From NCBI GenBank assembly GCA_019636535.1, contig JAHBXK010000008.1:55021-119020 (forward strand): a DNA stretch of 64,000 bases, written 5' to 3'. The stretch's first letter is position 1, and every line of letters begins with the position of its first letter. Shown here one piece after another: positions 8,674 to 17,742 of the stretch. The translations under genes and the position numbers were made by a program. This DNA is from Phycisphaeraceae bacterium (GTDB taxonomy: Bacteria > Planctomycetota > Phycisphaerae > Phycisphaerales > UBA1924). The notes beneath the pieces were generated by a model, which was not told the DNA's origin, did not search any database, and worked only from the letters and a program-made list of their open reading frames with translations.

Positions 8674-10305
8674 TCAGAACATCGTCATCTGGCTGGTCGT
8701 GATCTCGTCGGTCGTCGGGTGCTCCGGATCGAGTCGATACTCGCCGGTGTAGCACGCGGTGCAGTAATTCTCCGGCGGGCGGTTCACGCACGACAGCATG
8801 CCGTCGATGGATAGGTAGTGCAGCGAGTCGATCCCGAGGTACCGGCGAATCTCCTCGACACTCCGGTTATGCGCAATCAACTGGCTTCGAGTGGCGAAGT
8901 CGACGCCGAAGTAGCACGGATGCCGGATCGGTGGGCACGAGATGCGGAGGTGGATCTCGCGAGCGCCAGCTTCTCGGAGTTGATTCATCTTCACGCGCGT
9001 CGTCGTTCCGCGAACGATCGAATCATCGACCACAATGATCCGCTTTCCCCCGACGATCTCGCGGATGACGTTCAGTTTCAGCCGCACCGCCGCGTTGCGC
9101 TGGTCCTGTGTCGGCTTGATGAACGTGCGTCCGACATACCTGTTCGGAACGATCCCTTCTCGGTACGGGATACCGCTCGCGAGTGCATACCCGGCCGCGG
9201 CCGATCGACCCGAATCGGGCATCGGCATGACGTAGTCGGCTTCGACCGGAGCCTCCGTGGCGAGCTTCATGCCCATCGCCTCTCGGACCGTCTGAACGTT
9301 CTGTCCGAACACGACGCTGGATGGGTTCGCAAAGTAGACGTGCTCGAAAATGCAGTGCGCAGGCCGTTCCACGGCTTCGGTGAAACGTCGCGAAGTTAAG
9401 CCTCCGTCCGAGAGCGTGACAATCTCGCCGGGATCAACCTCGCGAAGATACGTCGCACCGACCACGTCAAGCGCAACGGTCTCGCTCGCCACGACATGCC
9501 GACCGTCGGGCAGACGACCGATCACCAACGGCCGCCATCCCCACGGATCGCGTGCGGCCTCGATGCGGTTCTGAAAGAGAAAGACGAGACTGAAAGCGCC
9601 TTCCAAGTGGCGGAGTGTCGCGGCAATCGGGTCAACCGCCGCCTGTTGGGCGGGTGACGCCAACAGGTGGATGATCACCTCTGTATCGCTGGTCGTGTGG
9701 AAGAGATGGCCCGCCTTCTCGAAGGCGCGACGAAAACTGTCGGCATTGATCAAGTTGCCGTTGTGCGCGAGCGCCACCTGTCCGCCTACGTAACTCTCGA
9801 GAAGCGGTTGGGCGTTGCAAGAGCGGCTCCCTCCGGCGGTCGAATAGCGGTTGTGGCCGATCGCACCACATCCACGGACAAACACCGGTTCGGATTGAGA
9901 GGGTGAGTGGCGGGGGGAAGCCCCGGCGTGATGCCCGTTCGAGCCGGATGAGCCTGTGATGTCAGTGCCTGCATGCACAAGTGGAACGGGGATTGATGCG
10001 TCGGCGAGATGTGAAAGGGTTCGCTGGTCAAAGACCTGCGACACCAAACCCATACCCGTGACCGCGTTAAGTTCGAAGCCGTTGCTCACGGCGATCCCCG
10101 CCGATTCCTGGCCTCGATGTTGCAGCGACCAGAGCCCCATGTACGAAATGGCGGCGGGTTCGGGGCCCCCCCAGACGCCGAAAACCCCGCACTTTTCCTT
10201 CGGCGGTGCGTCGCCCTCTCCATTAGATCGGATAGGCATCGCCGGCGCGCCACAGCCCCGCGACTTTCGGAGCACGGGCAACGACACGCTGCGGCTGGTC
10301 GGCAT
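8674..10305 (-). CDS. purF: Amidophosphoribosyltransferase (glutamine PRPP amidotransferase)
   Basis: First committed step of purine synthesis: PRPP plus glutamine to phosphoribosylamine. The N-terminal Ntn domain starts at the nucleophile C39 in KEKCGVFGVWG, so the residues before it form a propeptide to be cleaved. Other glutaminase motifs: NRYSTAGGS and LAHNGNLIN. The PRPP loop is IIVVDDSIVRGTT. The four cysteines of the Bacillus-type 4Fe-4S enzyme are all visible (HCIFEHVYF, RHPCYFG, NYCTACYTG). Start chosen at ATG 10305 because longer versions overlap the divergent gene at 10357; ATG 10239 is also possible. Neither has a good ribosome-binding site. Confidence 0.95.
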   Translation of the reverse strand: MPTSRSVSLPVLRKSRGCGAPAMPIRSNGEGDAPPKEKCGVFGVWGGPEPAAISYMGLWSLQHRGQESAGIAVSNGFELNAVTGMGLVSQVFDQRTLSHLADASIPVPLVHAGTDITGSSGSNGHHAGASPRHSPSQSEPVFVRGCGAIGHNRYSTAGGSRSCNAQPLLESYVGGQVALAHNGNLINADSFRRAFEKAGHLFHTTSDTEVIIHLLASPAQQAAVDPIAATLRHLEGAFSLVFLFQNRIEAARDPWGWRPLVIGRLPDGRHVVASETVALDVVGATYLREVDPGEIVTLSDGGLTSRRFTEAVERPAHCIFEHVYFANPSSVVFGQNVQTVREAMGMKLATEAPVEADYVMPMPDSGRSAAAGYALASGIPYREGIVPNRYVGRTFIKPTQDQRNAAVRLKLNVIREIVGGKRIIVVDDSIVRGTTTRVKMNQLREAGAREIHLRISCPPIRHPCYFGVDFATRSQLIAHNRSVEEIRRYLGIDSLHYLSIDGMLSCVNRPPENYCTACYTGEYRLDPEHPTTDEITTSQMTMF

Positions 10306-10356
10306 GTCGGATGATAGTTCGCGGCGGCCGCCACGGATCGGATAGGCTGTTCCTTC

Positions 10357-11736
10357 ATGCGGGCCGTGTTGGTACTCGACAGTCTCTTCGCCGCCAGAGA
10401 GCGGGCCTTGATCTCCCGTCTTGAGATCGGGCTCGCCGACGAGGGTGTGCGCGTTGCGCACGCTGCACCGTGGTCAGAATCAGAGGCCCAGGCACCGGGT
10501 TTGTACTCGGTGTCGGTTGGGTATGTACCGACAGGGCTGCCATTCACCCTGCCGCAGCGTGCCCGCATGTTGGCAGAGTCGTTGCAGCAGGTGTGGGATC
10601 TGCCCGAAGTCGTCCGAGTCGAAGCGAACTCGGGGGCGTTGCAGCCGGGAAGTGAAGAACCATCCCGACAAGAAGGACGGTTGCGGGGGCCGATTCAGAT
10701 CGTGCACGCTTTGGGATGGAGCACCGCGGGCGCTCTGGCTTCGAGCGGATCTTCCGTTCGGATGGGAGACCATCGGGGTGCAACAGGTTTCATGACTGCG
10801 CGCGAGCCGATCGCATGGAGTATGGCCCGCCAACTGGCGATCGAACTCGGCGCGGGCCTGGTCTTGGAAGTCTGTGAGGGTCGCCAGGTTGCGCGGGCCG
10901 TCTCATGGCTCGAGCGTTCGTGGGGCAGCGCCGGCAATGCCACAGACACACCGCCGATCGCGCTGGTGTGTGCGGACGAGGCAATCGATCACGAAGTACG
11001 AAGAAGAACGACAGTCAGAGCGGGCGTGGTCGTTTCGGCTCCTTGGGGCGTTCATGCGTCGAGCGAACCGCACGCCACGAACGCGAATCGGGGGCAGATC
11101 ATCTCGATACTGCTGTTGGCGTCTGATGCAGAGCGAAGTCGGCTGACGCACGTACTCGAGGGGTTTGCGAAAGCAAAGGCCACGCTTGCTGAGCGGGCCG
11201 GCGCTGGGGGTTCAGAGGCACCGATCGAACCCATGCTCTTCGTGGGGGGCGACGACAAGGCGCTGGATCATGTGTGGCGACTTGCCCGCCGGTTGCGAGT
11301 GCTCGATCTGGTCACACTGGTGCCTGATCTTGAGGCCCTTCGAGAGCCAGCCCTTTCGACCGACTTGATGATCGTGCCGGGAGGCTCCGGCAGGATCCGC
11401 ACGCTTGTCTTGGACGCGATGGGCGCCGCGATCCCTGTACTGACCGGCGGCGATCCCGCGGTGTCGTTTCTGAGCAACGACTCCCTGGTTTGGCGCGTGG
11501 AAGTGCCGGCATCGACCGCGGCCTGGTCCGACTCAATCGTGTCCGCCGTGACAGACCGCGACCGGACTCACAAGATCGCCGAATCGGCCCGACACTGGGT
11601 CAAAGGTCAGCGTCAGGCGAGCACGCACGTGGCGGCGGTCATCTCGGCGTATTGCGCTCTGATCAGGGCCGCTGGAAGCGCAGCCGGCTCGGACGCAGTT
11701 GCAGCGGGCCAACAGTCGGTGGGTGATCGACCATGA
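10357..11736 (+). CDS. Putative GT-B (GT4-like) glycosyltransferase
   Basis: 459 residues with two Rossmann-like halves. The C-terminal half has the order expected of family-4 glycosyltransferases: a strand with GQIISILLLASDAERS, LRVLDLVTLVP, then LMIVPGGSGRIRTLVLDAMGAAIPVLTGG, resembling the donor-sugar segment with its conserved acidic residue replaced by an arginine-threonine pair, so activity is not assured. No transmembrane segment or signal peptide. The gene is divergent from purF with only 51 nt between the chosen starts and overlaps xseA by ATGA, indicating cotranscription with the nuclease genes. No acceptor can be inferred. Confidence 0.55.
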   Translation: MRAVLVLDSLFAARERALISRLEIGLADEGVRVAHAAPWSESEAQAPGLYSVSVGYVPTGLPFTLPQRARMLAESLQQVWDLPEVVRVEANSGALQPGSEEPSRQEGRLRGPIQIVHALGWSTAGALASSGSSVRMGDHRGATGFMTAREPIAWSMARQLAIELGAGLVLEVCEGRQVARAVSWLERSWGSAGNATDTPPIALVCADEAIDHEVRRRTTVRAGVVVSAPWGVHASSEPHATNANRGQIISILLLASDAERSRLTHVLEGFAKAKATLAERAGAGGSEAPIEPMLFVGGDDKALDHVWRLARRLRVLDLVTLVPDLEALREPALSTDLMIVPGGSGRIRTLVLDAMGAAIPVLTGGDPAVSFLSNDSLVWRVEVPASTAAWSDSIVSAVTDRDRTHKIAESARHWVKGQRQASTHVAAVISAYCALIRAAGSAAGSDAVAAGQQSVGDRP

Positions 11737-13310
11737 CCGAGCGAGGACGATTCGATCCAAGCCGCATGCGTGCTCAGCGCGAACCCGGATTGTCAGGCTT
11801 GGGTCTGTTTTCCGTGCCGACTGCGGCATCATCTCAATCCGGCGGCAGCGCTTTGCCTCCGGGTGCGGGCGGTGAACAGGCAGGATCCCAGACCCCTCAA
11901 CGTCTCACCGTATCACAACTGGCCGCGATGATCGACGGGACTCTGCGAACGCACTTCCCTCAGCGTGTGCGAGTTGTGGGTGAGATCAGCCAGTTCCGCG
12001 AGCGGACGCACTGGTACTTCGATCTCAAGGATGCCGAGGCGGTCATTTCGTGCGTGATGTTCGCCGCGGCCGCGCGCAAAGCCGGGTTCACTCCGACGAT
12101 CGGGCAGGAGGTTGTCATTTCCGGCCGCGTCGAGTTCTACGTCAAGCAAGGTCGAACAACACTCATGGTCGATCGCATCGAACCGATCGGCGAAGGCGCG
12201 TTGGATCTGGCGTTTCGGAAATTGTGCGATGAACTTCGCGGCCTGGGGTGGTTCAATGAGGATCGAAAGCGCCGGTTGCCCGCGTTCCCACAGCGCATCG
12301 CGGTCGTGACGAGTCTGACGGGCGCGGCCCTTCAGGACGTGCTCGACACGCTTCACCGCCGTTCGCCCATGGTGGAGGTTGCAACGGTCGACGTGCGAGT
12401 GCAAGGCGAGTTCGCAGCGAATGAAGTGACTTCGGCCGTGCGGTGGCTCGGCCGACGACACGTTGAACTCGGTGTCGACGCCGTGCTCGTGACCCGCGGA
12501 GGTGGGAGTCGCGAGGATCTTTGGGCCTTCAACGACCGCGAACTCGCCCGGGCGATCGTCGAGTGCGAAGTGCCGGTTGTCGCGGCGATCGGCCACGAAA
12601 CAGACACCACCATCGCCGAACTCGTGGCGGACCTGCGCTGCGCAACGCCCACCCAAGCGGCCGTGCGAATCGCTCCGGACGCCAGCGCGTTGAACCAGCA
12701 GGCCGAGTCTCTCTTGCTGCGTATGCGTGGGGCAATGATCCGATGCACCCATTTGGCGACCACCGAATCGAGGGACCGGTCGGTCCGCCTCGATTCAGCG
12801 ATGCGACATCGCATCGCGGGCACAGCGCAGCGCCTCGCCGGCCTTCACGCGCGGCTGGAGCGGCACAGACCGATCGCCGTCTATGCACACCGCGAACAGA
12901 GCGTGCGCCGGGCACAGTCTTTGTTGACCGCGGCGATGTCGGGCGTCTTCCGCCACATCGATCTGGACGCCGTGGAAAGCCGGCTGCGCGCGGCGATGCA
13001 GCGTTCGGCTGGTCGGTTCCAGGATCGCGTCGAACAAGTCGATCGGGCCTTGGAACTCGTTGGACCGGCCGCCGTGCTCCGGCGCGGATACTCGGTGACT
13101 CTGGACCGCGACGGACGGGCGGTGAGAAGCGCGTCGGCTGTTGCGCTGGGCGATAGATTGCGCACGCGCTTCGCGGACGGGCAAGTGACCTCCGAGGTCG
13201 TCCACGATGATGGGCGACCGGACGCGGGCCTGTCATTGCCACCCCCAAGACCTCGCAAACGGAGGTCCAGCCCCGCCGATGCGGGCGGACCGATGCTCTT
13301 CGGTGAGTGA
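11733..13310 (+). CDS. xseA: Exodeoxyribonuclease VII large subunit
   Basis: Catalytic subunit of exonuclease VII, which degrades single-stranded DNA from both ends. The OB-fold starts around residue 50 (LTVSQLAAMIDGTLRTHFP, VRVVGEISQFRERTHWYFDLKD); the nuclease core contains DAVLVTRGGGSREDLW, FNDRELARAI, VVAAIGHETDTTIAE and ADLRCATPTQAAV. The helical coiled-coil region follows, then RRGYSVTLDRDGR near the end. ATG 11733 overlaps the previous stop (ATGA). 525 residues, with an extra roughly 50-residue Gly/Ser/Gln-rich N-terminal segment and a Pro/Arg-rich tail compared with typical proteins. Confidence 0.95.
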   Translation: MTERGRFDPSRMRAQREPGLSGLGLFSVPTAASSQSGGSALPPGAGGEQAGSQTPQRLTVSQLAAMIDGTLRTHFPQRVRVVGEISQFRERTHWYFDLKDAEAVISCVMFAAAARKAGFTPTIGQEVVISGRVEFYVKQGRTTLMVDRIEPIGEGALDLAFRKLCDELRGLGWFNEDRKRRLPAFPQRIAVVTSLTGAALQDVLDTLHRRSPMVEVATVDVRVQGEFAANEVTSAVRWLGRRHVELGVDAVLVTRGGGSREDLWAFNDRELARAIVECEVPVVAAIGHETDTTIAELVADLRCATPTQAAVRIAPDASALNQQAESLLLRMRGAMIRCTHLATTESRDRSVRLDSAMRHRIAGTAQRLAGLHARLERHRPIAVYAHREQSVRRAQSLLTAAMSGVFRHIDLDAVESRLRAAMQRSAGRFQDRVEQVDRALELVGPAAVLRRGYSVTLDRDGRAVRSASAVALGDRLRTRFADGQVTSEVVHDDGRPDAGLSLPPPRPRKRRSSPADAGGPMLFGE

Positions 13311-13357
13311 CCGGCAACAATAGCGGAGGGGGTTGGAACGTGCGACGATGGAGTGTC

Positions 13358-13606
13358 ATGGCCAAGCAACAAGTTCAATCCAGCGACGGTGCCCAGAGCA
13401 CGACGTTCGAGGCCGCGATCGAGCAGGTTGAAGCGATCATCGAGCGAATCGAGTCGGGCGAGATCGGGCTCGAGGAGAGTCTGGCGGAGTACGAGCGGGG
13501 GATCGGGCTGATCGGGTTCTGTCGCGAGCGGCTGCAGAAAGCTCAGCAGCGGGTGATCGATCTCACGCAGAAACTCGCGCAATCCGATAAACCCGCTGAG
13601 GGCTGA
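13358..13606 (+). CDS. xseB: Exodeoxyribonuclease VII small subunit
   Basis: 82 residues beginning MAKQQVQSS at ATG 13358, preceded by GGAG at 13350-13353; an upstream in-frame GTG at 13307 would overlap xseA but adds 17 unconserved residues. The core FEAAIEQVEAIIERIESGEIGLEESLAEYERGIGLI... is characteristic of the XseB helical hairpin, which caps the XseA coiled coil. Immediately downstream of xseA, as in most bacteria. Confidence 0.93.
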   Translation: MAKQQVQSSDGAQSTTFEAAIEQVEAIIERIESGEIGLEESLAEYERGIGLIGFCRERLQKAQQRVIDLTQKLAQSDKPAEG

Positions 13607-13638
13607 GCACGCCCGTCGACTCTCGATCCGGGCGGAAC

Positions 13639-15264
13639 ATGCACGACTACGAGATCTACATGCTCCTGGCCAAGGCAACGTGGGTTGTATTCGTCTTCGC
13701 CTTCGGCGCCTGCGCTGGCAGCCTGACCAACGTCTTGGTCTATCGACTGCCCCGCGGCATGGGCGTCGTGACGCCGCCGTCGAAGTGCCCGGCCTGCGAA
13801 ACGCAACTGACGTGGCGCGAGAACATCCCGATTTTCGGTTGGCTGTTCCTGCGCGGCAGGTGCCGATTCTGCCTGAGCCCGATCAGCGCTGAGTACCCGC
13901 TCGTCGAGGCGTTCATGGGGATGCTGCTCGCGGCAACATTCGTGCTCTTCTACGTGGTGCCCGCGGATGCACTGCTGATCGACATACCTATCGGCGCCAT
14001 CCGACCCGAGTGGGCGGCGATCGATGCGATCGAGGGATGGCCGAGAACGACCTGGCCCATCTTCATCGTGTTCGCCTCGCTGTTGTGCTCTCTCGTGGCG
14101 ATGACGCTCGTCGACGCCAAGACTTTCACCATTCCGCTGGTGCTTCCTTGGGCAGCAACGATCGTCGCGATCATCTTCCACGTCGGATACGCGGCGATCC
14201 TGAGCGCGAACAGATCGGTGCTTCCGTCAACCGCTCCCGGTTGGATCTGGTCGCTCCCAACGCCCGGCGGAAACAACCCGACAACATCGATGGCGTGGTG
14301 GTGGATGGGGGCTTCGATCGCCGGCACCCTCGGCTTGGGTATCGGATTAGTCCTCATTCGGTTCGGCCTCATCCGGCGCAGTTTCGAGGACTACGCCGAC
14401 TGGGAAGCGGATGCACTCAAGGCTCGAACCCCCGCTCTGCCATCGGCGGATGACGCCGCCAACCAAGCGCCCGAAGAGGAACTGAAGCCGACCGATCCGC
14501 GCCGTGCTCCGCCGCGGTTGTTGGGGCCTGTCACGGCGTTCCTTGCCACAGTTGCGCTCGGCGCGCTTGTCGGCGCTTGGCTTGGGCCAGTCCTAAACGT
14601 CGCGAGATGGTGGGGGTTGCTCTTGGGCTTCCTCGCGGCCCCGGCCGTCGCCGGCGCTATCCACCGCCGAGTCAGCAGCGAAACGACGGCGCAATCAGCA
14701 CCCGTGACAACGGCGAGTTCAACATCAGCGTCAGGCGGCGCAAGTCCGGGCGGACCGGCGATGTGGATCGAGTACCCGCACGCCCGTCGCGAGATGCTCC
14801 GCGAAATCGCGTTCCTCGCCCCCTGCCTCATTCTGGGGATCCTCGGTGGGTTGCTCGCTACAAGGCTATGGACAGGAACCGTGCCCCCACTTTGGCTGCC
14901 CGTGCTTTCGGGCGTTCTGATGGGCTACCTGATCGCCGGTGGAATCGTTTGGACCGTCCGAATCGCTGGCTCGCTGGCATTTGGGCGAGAAGCCATGGGC
15001 TTGGGCGACGTCCACCTGATGGCAGCGGTTGGCGCATGCGTGGGCTGGATCGACGCATCCGTCGCGTTTCCGCTCGCCGCGGTGATTGGCCTGTACTGGG
15101 CGTTGGTCGGAGCGATTTCCCGCGGCGGTTTGGCCCGAGCCATGCCTTTCGGGCCGTACCTTGCCGCGGCATCGATGTGCGTGATCTACGGAAAGCCAGT
15201 CGTTGAGCGCGGGCTCACGGCGATGCTCGGCGCGGCTTCAGACATGCCCGTAAATCTGCCGTGA
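13639..15264 (+). CDS. pilD: Prepilin peptidase / N-methyltransferase (A24A), enlarged
   Basis: Inner-membrane aspartic protease that cleaves and N-methylates type IV pilin and type II secretion pseudopilin leaders. The methyltransferase-side zinc motif is intact (C50-x2-C53 and C75-x2-C78), as are the two catalytic aspartates, D159 (MTLVDAKTFTIP) and D457 (GLGDVHLMAA). They are nearly 300 residues apart instead of about 60: an insertion rich in Pro/Ala/Thr/Ser with additional membrane segments separates them, giving 541 residues against the usual 250-290. Its likely substrates, pilin-like proteins with [13 protein letters not shown] leaders, are encoded at about 27.6 and 40 kb. Confidence 0.9.
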   Translation: MHDYEIYMLLAKATWVVFVFAFGACAGSLTNVLVYRLPRGMGVVTPPSKCPACETQLTWRENIPIFGWLFLRGRCRFCLSPISAEYPLVEAFMGMLLAATFVLFYVVPADALLIDIPIGAIRPEWAAIDAIEGWPRTTWPIFIVFASLLCSLVAMTLVDAKTFTIPLVLPWAATIVAIIFHVGYAAILSANRSVLPSTAPGWIWSLPTPGGNNPTTSMAWWWMGASIAGTLGLGIGLVLIRFGLIRRSFEDYADWEADALKARTPALPSADDAANQAPEEELKPTDPRRAPPRLLGPVTAFLATVALGALVGAWLGPVLNVARWWGLLLGFLAAPAVAGAIHRRVSSETTAQSAPVTTASSTSASGGASPGGPAMWIEYPHARREMLREIAFLAPCLILGILGGLLATRLWTGTVPPLWLPVLSGVLMGYLIAGGIVWTVRIAGSLAFGREAMGLGDVHLMAAVGACVGWIDASVAFPLAAVIGLYWALVGAISRGGLARAMPFGPYLAAASMCVIYGKPVVERGLTAMLGAASDMPVNLP

Positions 15265-15482
15265 CGTAGATCAGCACAGCGTTCGCGACGGCTGTCGGAT
15301 GCGGATCGTTGCCCCATTCAAGCGGTTCCAGCGGTATACTCGATCTTGCGAAGCCCGACTTGATTCCAGCGACGCGGTCAACTCCGCCCGCGGTTTGGGC
15401 CGATACCAGAGTTCGAGCAGTCGGTGTCGTGATGGATCACGCCACCTAATCAGGGGACGTTGAGCAATTGGAGATGGATGCC

Positions 15483-16130
15483 ATGGGGATCACCGAGACG
15501 ATCACGGGCTGGACGGGGCGAGGTCGGCGCATCGCGCGTGCGGCCGCTGTGGCTTGCATGGGAGCAGGTTTACTGCTCGGCGGCTGCAACAACAACTTGA
15601 AGAACGAGAACGCCGCACTGATGCAGGAGAATGCGCAGTTGCGTGAGCAGAACTCGCAACTCGCCGCCAACAACAGCGCCTTCCAGCAGCAACTCGACGC
15701 CATGCGATCGCAGCCCGCCGGATACATGGATCAGGGTGGCGATTACAACTCAGGCGGTGTGAGTACACGAACGTCCGGCCGCGAAACCGTGATCGAGATC
15801 GCTGGCGACGTGCTCTTCGACTCGGGCCAGGCCACACTCAAGCCGACGGCCCGTCGAGAACTCGACCGAGTTGCCGCCAACATCCGCAGCCGGCACTCGG
15901 GCCGCGCCCTTCGCATCGTCGGTCACACCGACACGGACCCGATTCGCAAGAGCAAGTGGGCGAGCAACGAGGCTCTGTCCAAGGCGCGTGCGGAAGCCGT
16001 GGCCGACTACCTGAGCAGCAAGGGCATCAGCCGCTCGATGATCTCAACCGTTGGCAGGGGGGCCGCCGAGCCGAGGGCGACCAAGCAGGCTTCTCGCCGG
16101 GTGGAAGTCGTGATCGTCGACATGCAGTAA
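15483..16130 (+). CDS. OmpA-family peptidoglycan-binding lipoprotein (Pal-like)
   Basis: 215 residues. Start ATG 15483 lies 9 nt after GGAG (15470-15473). Signal peptide with lipobox LLGGC gives a lipidated C35. A short coiled coil (NENAALMQENAQLREQNSQL) covers about residues 40-72, and the OmpA domain covers about residues 95-215: VLFDSGQATLKPTARRELD, IVGHTDTDP (diaminopimelate-contacting region), ALSKARAEAVADYL and RRVEVVI. It presumably tethers the outer membrane to peptidoglycan. A -10-like TATACT at 15335-15340 lies in the 218-nt upstream gap, without a convincing -35 element. A strong terminator follows at 16196. Confidence 0.88.
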   Translation: MGITETITGWTGRGRRIARAAAVACMGAGLLLGGCNNNLKNENAALMQENAQLREQNSQLAANNSAFQQQLDAMRSQPAGYMDQGGDYNSGGVSTRTSGRETVIEIAGDVLFDSGQATLKPTARRELDRVAANIRSRHSGRALRIVGHTDTDPIRKSKWASNEALSKARAEAVADYLSSKGISRSMISTVGRGAAEPRATKQASRRVEVVIVDMQ

Positions 16131-16195
16131 CCGGAATCCGGCGATCGTGAGCGTCTTTGGATGCAAGCCGGAACCGTCGGAACGGGTATACTTGT

Positions 16196-16230
16196 GCCCG
16201 CCGAACCTCCAGGTTCGGCGGGCCTTGTTT
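16196..16230 (+). terminator. Rho-independent terminator of the OmpA-type lipoprotein gene
   Basis: Perfect 13-bp inverted repeat, left arm 16196-16208 and right arm 16211-16223 (in practice 12 bp with a 4-nt loop), GC-rich and followed by CTTGTTT. It lies 66 nt after the lipoprotein stop codon and before tRNA-Val. Confidence 0.8.
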
Positions 16231-16277
16231 CAGGGCATCGGGAGCAGAAGTAGGCTTCAGGCCCTGAACGGGATTTC

Positions 16278-16351
16278 GGGCGATTGGCGCAGTTGGCTAG
16301 CGCGCATGCATGACACGCATGAGGTCACTGGTTCGAATCCAGTATCGCCCA
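16278..16351 (+). tRNA. tRNA-Val (anticodon GAC)
   Basis: Acceptor stem GGGCGAT pairs with ATCGCCC, D-arm GCGC..GCGC, anticodon stem CATGC/GCATG with loop ATGACAC (anticodon GAC), T-arm CTGGTTCGAATCCAG, discriminator A. 74 nt, CCA not encoded. Confidence 0.93.
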
Positions 16352-16454
16352 TTCGGTCGGATATCGGACTGTTCGGCAAGCGGGAAGATATTGCGCTAGG
16401 GCGCGGTTCTCGCCGGCGTTTGCATCAATCCCCGCCTTGCCCGGGTGAGTTCGA

Positions 16455-16527
16455 GCCACCTTAGCTCAGCTGGTAGAGCAGCGGTTTTGTAAACCGCAGG
16501 TCGCCGGTTCGATCCCGGCAGGTGGCC
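16455..16527 (+). tRNA. tRNA-Thr (anticodon TGT)
   Basis: Acceptor GCCACCT pairs with AGGTGGC; D-arm GCTC..GAGC; anticodon stem GCGGT/ACCGC with loop TTTGTAA (anticodon TGT); T-arm GCCGGTTCGATCCCGGC. CCA not encoded. Confidence 0.94.
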
Positions 16528-16637
16528 CTGCGCCGATTCTCCGTCCTCGTTCCACGCTGGGCGTTCAAGCCAGCCTCGCTCCGGGACGTACCGGCGTGGA
16601 CAGCACGCAAACATGCCGATAGAGTCTCGTTCCTCGC

Positions 16638-16720
16638 GGGCGTGTACCGAAGTGGCCAAACGGGGCAGACTGTAAATCTGCTGGCTTATGCCTCCGCTGG
16701 TTCGAATCCAGCCGCGCCCA
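16638..16720 (+). tRNA. tRNA-Tyr (anticodon GTA)
   Basis: Class II tRNA with a long variable arm. Acceptor GGGCGTG pairs with CGCGCCC (one G-T pair); anticodon stem GCAGA/TCTGC with loop CTGTAAA (anticodon GTA); T-arm GCTGGTTCGAATCCAGC; discriminator A. 83 nt, CCA not encoded. Third of a closely spaced same-strand tRNA group with tRNA-Val and tRNA-Thr. Confidence 0.94.
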
Positions 16721-16782
16721 TTCGCTCGATCGAACGTTGACGACCCAGACACTCGCGCACAGCGCGACCGGGTCAATCCGTG

Positions 16783-17742
16783 TCACTCGATCATTTCGAT
16801 CGCCGAAGCAGGCAACCAGAATCTGGCCGCAGCGGGGTCGCCCAACCGACGCACGCCCAACCACACCGGTCCGGAATTCCCGCGTTCCGCTCCGCCGAGC
16901 GTCTCGAGAACGACGACCTCCGTGCCCATCGGGCACCGAGTGCTCAGCGGCTCGCCAAGCACCTCATCAGGAACCGTTCTTGGCAGAGTGTCCGCGATCA
17001 TGACGACCGCGTGCGGCTTCTGGCTAGTCACATCGCTCGCCAATCCGAACACCCCGGCCGCCACCACAACGCCGATGAGCGTGACGGATGCGCTGAGCAC
17101 ATGACCGGGACCCCGCTTGAAGGCGAGCCGAGCCAACCCCAGCGTTGTTCCAGCCGCGACGAGGGCACCTGCCGCGACAAGCCAGGCAACCGGCGGCACC
17201 ACAATCAGCAGATGGTGGAACAGTTCGCGTTCAGGATCGGCCCGCGAAATCTCCCTCGCGGACTGTCGATCAGAGAGATGCGAACGAGCGGCCGATCTCG
17301 CGATGGTCAAGTTCGTCAGAATGTCCTTGCGAAGATCCCAGGCCCACATTGGCGCCAGTCGCTCGGCTGAGCGAAGATACACGATCGCCTGCGAGTGCTC
17401 CCCGGCCAGCAGCAGCGACGCGCCCGCGTTGTATAGCAACCGCGCACGCTGAGTCCGGCCCAGATCATCGCTCAGGGCCGCCGTACGAAACGCGTGTGCC
17501 GCACGGATCGCGGCGTCGCGTGACGCAACCGGATTCATAGGCAGTCGCTCGATTGCCGTGTCGAATGATCCAATTGCAAGATCGATACTCGCGCTCGTGC
17601 TGACTCGTTCAGGATCGCTCATCGCTCCGAGAGAGTCGGGCGAAGTCCGGACCGTACCGGTGGAGACACTTGCAAAGCATGCAAGCCACAAGAGTGCAAC
17701 GTGTAGTCCCGCCCACCGTCCTTCGCGTGCGTATCCGGTCAT
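16783..17742 (-). CDS. batE: TPR and SH3-like membrane protein, BatE-like, last gene of Bat operon
   Basis: 319 residues starting at ATG 17742, which shares one base with the BatD stop (TGATG). Signal peptide or N-terminal anchor (HVALLWLACFASVSTG), a TPR-like helical region about residues 45-150 (RARLLYNAGASLLLAGEHSQAIVYLRSAERLAP), two transmembrane segments about residues 177-235, and a C-terminal bacterial SH3-like domain (PMGTEVVVLETLGG...VWLGVRRLGDPAAARFWLPASAIEMIE). This TPR-TM-TM-SH3 order is that of BatE. Its role in the periplasm or membrane is unknown; it is the promoter-distal gene of the eight-gene operon. Confidence 0.72.
   Translation of the reverse strand: MTGYAREGRWAGLHVALLWLACFASVSTGTVRTSPDSLGAMSDPERVSTSASIDLAIGSFDTAIERLPMNPVASRDAAIRAAHAFRTAALSDDLGRTQRARLLYNAGASLLLAGEHSQAIVYLRSAERLAPMWAWDLRKDILTNLTIARSAARSHLSDRQSAREISRADPERELFHHLLIVVPPVAWLVAAGALVAAGTTLGLARLAFKRGPGHVLSASVTLIGVVVAAGVFGLASDVTSQKPHAVVMIADTLPRTVPDEVLGEPLSTRCPMGTEVVVLETLGGAERGNSGPVWLGVRRLGDPAAARFWLPASAIEMIE

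Noticed and set aside
16278..16720. tRNA genes as an integration site
   Set aside because: No integrase, no duplicated tRNA 3' end and no mobile genes nearby; the adjacent DNA is the Bat operon.
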